Of a DNA stretch of 64,000 nt, positions 60,793 to 64,000 are shown in pieces. The notes under the pieces were generated by a model. The model worked only from the letters and a program-made list of their open reading frames with translations. It was not told the origin of the DNA and did no database searches. The DNA lies in contig NZ_CP031168.1 in NCBI RefSeq assembly GCF_022354825.1, positions 5,767,501 to 5,831,500 of the forward strand, in the 5' to 3' direction. The DNA is from Paenibacillus sp. H1-7 (GTDB taxonomy: Bacteria; Bacillota; Bacilli; Paenibacillales; NBRC-103111). The number at the start of each line of letters is the position of its first letter. The stretch's first letter is position 1. Made by a program: the position numbers and the translations under genes.

Positions 60793-61746
60793 TTATCGAT
60801 TTTTTAGCACATGAAGCAGATGCTTCATATCCTCGGGCATTTCAGCCTCAAACTGCAGCTGCTCTCCCGTTCTTGGATGAACAAATCCTAGGATCGCCGC
60901 ATGCAGCGCCTGTCCTTCCATTGTGATGCTTTTGTTTTTGGCCGGACCATAGGCAGGGTCCCCTGCCAGAGGATGCCCGATGAACTTCATATGAACCCGA
61001 ATCTGATGCGTACGGCCGGTTTCGAGCTTCAGCTCCACCAGAGTGTAATCGCCGAACCGCTCCAGAACGACAAAATGGGTGACCGCACGCTTACTATTCT
61101 TCTCCGTCACGGTGTACAGCTTGCGGTCATGGGGATCGCGCCCGATCGGAGCCTCGATAGTGCCATGATCGTGAGCAACGTTCCCGTGAACTACAGCCAA
61201 ATATTTGCGGTTGACCGAATGCTCCTTCAACTGCGCGGCGAGAGAGGCATGAGCCAGGTCGTTTTTGGCCGCCATCAGCAAGCCGGACGTGTCCTTGTCG
61301 ATGCGGTGCACAATGCCCGGCCTCATTACACCGTTAATACCGGACAAGTCCTTGCAATGATACAACAGGGCATTCACTAACGTGCCGCTGTAATGGCCAG
61401 GCGCAGGATGGACTACGAGTCCCCGCGGTTTGTTGACTACGATGACATCCGAGTCTTCGTACACTACATCGAGAGGAATCGCTTCAGGCTCCAGACGCAG
61501 CTCCTCAGGCTCCGGTATCGTCAGCAGCAGCTTGTCGCCTTCAGCCAGCTTGTAGTTCGCTTTCACTTCGCCGCCGTTTACTTTGAGATACCCGTCCTTG
61601 ATCCATTGCTGGACCTGAGTTCGCGAGACCTCCTCCTCCAGCGATTCGGTAATGAATTTGTCGATCCTCTCGCCGCGGTCTCCGGCTTCCGCTGTCCATT
61701 CCAGCGTATTATCCATTTGTTCTTGATCCTGATCGGAAACTGACAT
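60793..61746 (-). CDS. rluD: 23S rRNA pseudouridine synthase, RluD family
   Basis: A 317-residue protein: an S4 RNA-binding domain at about residues 20-80 (ERIDKFITESL, VQQWIKDGYLKVNG) and the RluA-type catalytic domain, with active-site Asp in IVHRIDKDTSGLLMAAK (about residue 146) and ETGRTHQIRVHM. It corresponds to YlyB of Bacillus. Gene name is by family; 23S U1911/1915/1917 specificity is not proven. It lies 5 bases after lspA. Confidence 0.9.
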   Translation of the reverse strand: MSVSDQDQEQMDNTLEWTAEAGDRGERIDKFITESLEEEVSRTQVQQWIKDGYLKVNGGEVKANYKLAEGDKLLLTIPEPEELRLEPEAIPLDVVYEDSDVIVVNKPRGLVVHPAPGHYSGTLVNALLYHCKDLSGINGVMRPGIVHRIDKDTSGLLMAAKNDLAHASLAAQLKEHSVNRKYLAVVHGNVAHDHGTIEAPIGRDPHDRKLYTVTEKNSKRAVTHFVVLERFGDYTLVELKLETGRTHQIRVHMKFIGHPLAGDPAYGPAKNKSITMEGQALHAAILGFVHPRTGEQLQFEAEMPEDMKHLLHVLKNR

Positions 61747-61751
61747 TTTCG

Positions 61752-62243
61752 TTACGCGCCTTTCTTTTCATTTCTCCAGCTGATTAACGAATCGACGAAA
61801 ATGAGAATGACTCCAACCACGATAGCGGAATCGGCCACATTAAAGATCGGATACGTATAATCTACATGAGTTCCGAACCAATTGAATTGAAACCGGAATT
61901 GCAGGAAATCGACGACTTCTCCGAACAAAGCCCGGTCGATAAAATTGCCCAATGCGCCGCCAAGCAGCAAGCCCAAAGCGAAAGGAAGCAATTTGCGGCC
62001 TTCCTTGCGCGTTTTTTGCAAATACCAAATCACTCCCGCAGCGATAATGATCGTAATGACGATAAAGAACCAGCGCTGCTCCTGCAAAATGCCAAATGCG
62101 GCCCCGCGGTTTCTGTGGGATGTTATTTGGAAAAACTCGCCGATGACCGGCCGCGACTCGCCAATCGTCATATTGTTGACAATGAGCCACTTGGTAACCT
62201 GGTCCAAAATCAGCACGATCACTGCATAGATGTAATAAATCAA
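61752..62243 (-). CDS. lspA: prolipoprotein signal peptidase
   Basis: A 163-residue membrane aspartyl peptidase with four TM helices. Catalytic Asp pair: GGALGNFIDRALFGEVVDFL and YPIFNVADSAIVVG. FFQITSHRNRGAAFGI is the conserved N-terminal loop. It cleaves diacylglyceryl prolipoproteins, several of which are encoded in this window. TTG 62243 has AAGGAG 8 bases upstream. Confidence 0.95.
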   Translation of the reverse strand: MIYYIYAVIVLILDQVTKWLIVNNMTIGESRPVIGEFFQITSHRNRGAAFGILQEQRWFFIVITIIIAAGVIWYLQKTRKEGRKLLPFALGLLLGGALGNFIDRALFGEVVDFLQFRFQFNWFGTHVDYTYPIFNVADSAIVVGVILIFVDSLISWRNEKKGA

Positions 62244-62350
62244 TGTTTCATCTCCTTATCGCTTCCTGGGATACAATGATTTTCCTATGTAAAAAGAAAA
62301 GCTCCCGCAAAAAATAGGAGTATTGTGATTTCTAAAAGGAGGCGTCTCTT

Positions 62351-63109
62351 ATGACGAATCACCCGAACTCATTGGATTCCCGTCAGCTGGAACAATTGGA
62401 AACCATGCTTCAGGAAGAACGGCAATGGCTCGAAACGCATATGCAAGAAAACGATCATTTCGGTCTTCACGATTCCATGCGCGACCAAACCGGCGAACTA
62501 TCGACCAATGACAATCATCCGGCCGATGTAGGCTCCGAAATGTTTGAACGAAGCAAGGACATTGCCTTGCATGAAAACCGGGAACGCCATCTGATGGATG
62601 TCAATGATGCCTTGTCACGGATCGAGAAGGGTGAATACGGCTACTGCCGCACGTGCGGAGCACCTATATCCTATGAACGACTCAAAGCCATTCCATCGAC
62701 CGCTTATTGCGTTGAGCATGTGCCGGATCCGAGCTTGTCTCAAAGGCGTCCGGTGGAAGAACAGCTTTTGGCACCGCCTTTCGGCCGAACAAGCCTGGAC
62801 GAGCTTCCGGAGCAAAACCAGTTCGACGGCGAAGATGCATGGCAGATCGTCGAAAGCTGGGGTACCTCCAACAGCCCGGCAATGGCTGAAAATCCTAACG
62901 TATCGGACGATTATAACGATATGGAAGTAGAGGCCGAAGAAACCTACGGCTATGTGGAATCCTTTGAAAGCTTTTTGGCTACGGACATGTACGGACAACA
63001 CGTCACCGTTGTAAGAAACAGAGCCTATCAGGACTACATGCACAATGGCGAAGGTGAGGGCTTGCTGGAACCCGAGCAATCGATAGAAGACGAAAATTAT
63101 TATGATTAA
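62351..63109 (+). CDS. DksA/TraR-type zinc-finger protein (YteA/YlyA-like)
   Basis: A 252-residue protein with an N-terminal coiled coil (about residues 8-45), HPADVGSEMFERSKDIALHENRERHL, and a DksA-type finger CRTCGAPISYERLKAIPSTAYC (residues about 98-120). The fourth ligand position reads CVEH, so the finger may be C-C-C-H. The acidic ~110-residue tail (NDMEVEAEETYGYVES) is typical of the YteA family. It may bind RNA polymerase. AAAGGAGG is 8-9 bases before ATG. It lies between lspA and ileS but opposes both. Confidence 0.88.
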   Translation: MTNHPNSLDSRQLEQLETMLQEERQWLETHMQENDHFGLHDSMRDQTGELSTNDNHPADVGSEMFERSKDIALHENRERHLMDVNDALSRIEKGEYGYCRTCGAPISYERLKAIPSTAYCVEHVPDPSLSQRRPVEEQLLAPPFGRTSLDELPEQNQFDGEDAWQIVESWGTSNSPAMAENPNVSDDYNDMEVEAEETYGYVESFESFLATDMYGQHVTVVRNRAYQDYMHNGEGEGLLEPEQSIEDENYYD

Positions 63110-63220
63110 GGTCCAGTGTTGCTGACTTCTAATTTCGATATTTAAAAGCCCCATCCATCCCACATATTTCGCTGTTAGGATTCTTGACCAGCTTCCTCCA
63201 CTATAACCAAAGTAACGAGC

Positions 63221-63252
63221 GAACCGGCAAGACTGTTGAAGAGTCTTGCCGG
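63221..63252. terminator. hairpin between the DksA-like gene and ileS
   Basis: CCGGCAAGACT (63224-63234) and AGTCTTGCCGG (63242-63252) form a perfect 11-bp stem. T runs are weak on both sides. Confidence 0.55.
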
Positions 63253-63267
63253 GCGCCCGCTTATAAC

Positions 63268-64000
63268 TTAAGCACCGGTGTTCAGCTTGATAACTCCCGC
63301 GCAGCGTTTGCACAGCGTCGGATGCTCATGATCGTGACCGACTTCCGGTGTGACAATCCAGCAGCGCTCGCATTTCTCGCCTTCTGCCACTTCAATTTTC
63401 ACCGAATGTCCTTTGTACGCATGTGCGCCTTCAGGAGCGGCTGTACCCGCTTCGTGAACAACGACGTCGGATACGATGAACAATTGATCCAATTGTTCGA
63501 AGCCTTGCAGCAGCTGGTGCGTTGCTGCATCAGGGTACACATGAACGGAAGCACCGAGAGAGTTACCGATTACTTTTTCCTTGCGCGCCGCTTCGAGCGC
63601 CTTCAGAACATCATCGCGAACGGCGATGAATTGCTCCCATTTGCTCTCTACCGCTTCATCAAACAAGGAGCTATCGGTTTGTGGAGCCTCGCTCAGCTGT
63701 ACGCTGGCCAGCTCAACACCTGGAATATACTTCCACACTTCATCCGCTGTATGAGGCAGAATTGGAGCAATCAATTTAGTTATTGCCGTGAGCGCATCAT
63801 ATAATACCGTTTGCGCCGCTTTTCGTCCAGCATCAGCCGGAGCGCTTGCATACAGGCGGTCTTTGCAGATGTCAAGATAGAACGCGCTCATCTCTACTGC
63901 GCAGAAATGATGGACTGCTTGGTACACGATGTGGAATTCGTAGGCGTCATAAGCTTTCATGACCCGCTCGATCATCCGGTTCAATCGGATCATTGCAAAC
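63268..64000 (-). CDS. ileS: isoleucine--tRNA ligase, C-terminal part
   Basis: Partial: the frame is open to the right edge, so the catalytic core lies outside. The visible ~243 residues include the anticodon-binding helical domain (FYLDICKDRLYAS, APILPHTADEVWKYIP) and the C-terminal zinc finger (CERCWIVTPEVGHDHEHPTLCKRC). This matches the bacterial-type IleRS. It is upstream of lspA as in Bacillus, separated here by the inverted DksA-like gene. An anticodon-modified tRNA-Ile2 candidate lies at 3573. Confidence 0.95.
   Translation of the reverse strand, partial: FAMIRLNRMIERVMKAYDAYEFHIVYQAVHHFCAVEMSAFYLDICKDRLYASAPADAGRKAAQTVLYDALTAITKLIAPILPHTADEVWKYIPGVELASVQLSEAPQTDSSLFDEAVESKWEQFIAVRDDVLKALEAARKEKVIGNSLGASVHVYPDAATHQLLQGFEQLDQLFIVSDVVVHEAGTAAPEGAHAYKGHSVKIEVAEGEKCERCWIVTPEVGHDHEHPTLCKRCAGVIKLNTGA

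Overview
The window looks like a chromosomal segment of a spore-forming, low-to-medium GC Firmicute of the Paenibacillaceae (Paenibacillus or a close relative). This rests on Bacillus-type gene order (ileS, a DksA-like gene, lspA, rluD, pyrR, pyrB, pyrC, carA, carB, pyrF, pyrE; also asnS-dnaD), a GerPF-type spore protein, strong AGGAGG-like ribosome binding sites with frequent GTG and TTG starts, a T-box leader, a PyrR attenuator, and the acetyl-type diaminopimelate route. No insertion sequence, prophage or CRISPR array was seen.

Layout. 1-5.4 kb: end of an unknown gene, an ECF sigma/anti-sigma pair with a secreted repeat protein, three tRNAs (Leu, CAT-type Ile2, initiator Met), a 54-residue protein, a PgpA-like phosphatase and a 2H phosphoesterase. 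5.4-22 kb: an envelope/export region on the minus strand. One operon holds a MarR/GbsR-type regulator, an RND pump, its adaptor lipoprotein and a secreted beta-rich protein. A second operon holds a LolD-like ATPase, a MacA-like adaptor, a large FtsX-type permease with a glycine-rich insert, a second ATPase ending in an AbrB-like domain, a solute-binding lipoprotein and a second beta-rich secreted protein that resembles the first. 22-33.6 kb: gerPF-like gene, a secreted protein with an internal duplication, dnaD, asnS, ackA, a 3-hydroxyacyl-CoA dehydrogenase, a sugar oxidoreductase/isomerase pair with a divergent AraC regulator, and a UDP-sugar pyrophosphorylase. 33.7-38 kb: leuCD with a divergent LysR regulator, then GrpB and GNAT genes.

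38-46.7 kb: methionine salvage and proline synthesis are interleaved. mtnU and mtnE are divergent; then a proline-type T-box precedes proB-proA-proC-mtnW-mtnX-mtnB, all co-directional and tightly spaced. 46.7-56 kb: the pyrimidine operon pyrR-pyrB-pyrC-carA-carB-pyrF-pyrE on the minus strand, with a PyrR attenuator leader and no pyrP, pyrK or pyrD. 56-64 kb: dapH and a dapL-type deacetylase diverge from pyr; an ArsR/AHSA1/DUF3052 operon follows, with two perfect operator-like palindromes in its promoter; then patA, rluD, lspA, a DksA-like gene and the 3' end of ileS.

The most unusual content is the 12.4-22 kb export operon, with its AbrB-tailed ATPase and its beta-rich secreted protein paralogous to the one beside the RND pump. 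Next is the apparent placement of mtnWXB behind a proline T-box. All family assignments are by eye from sequence; no database search was run.
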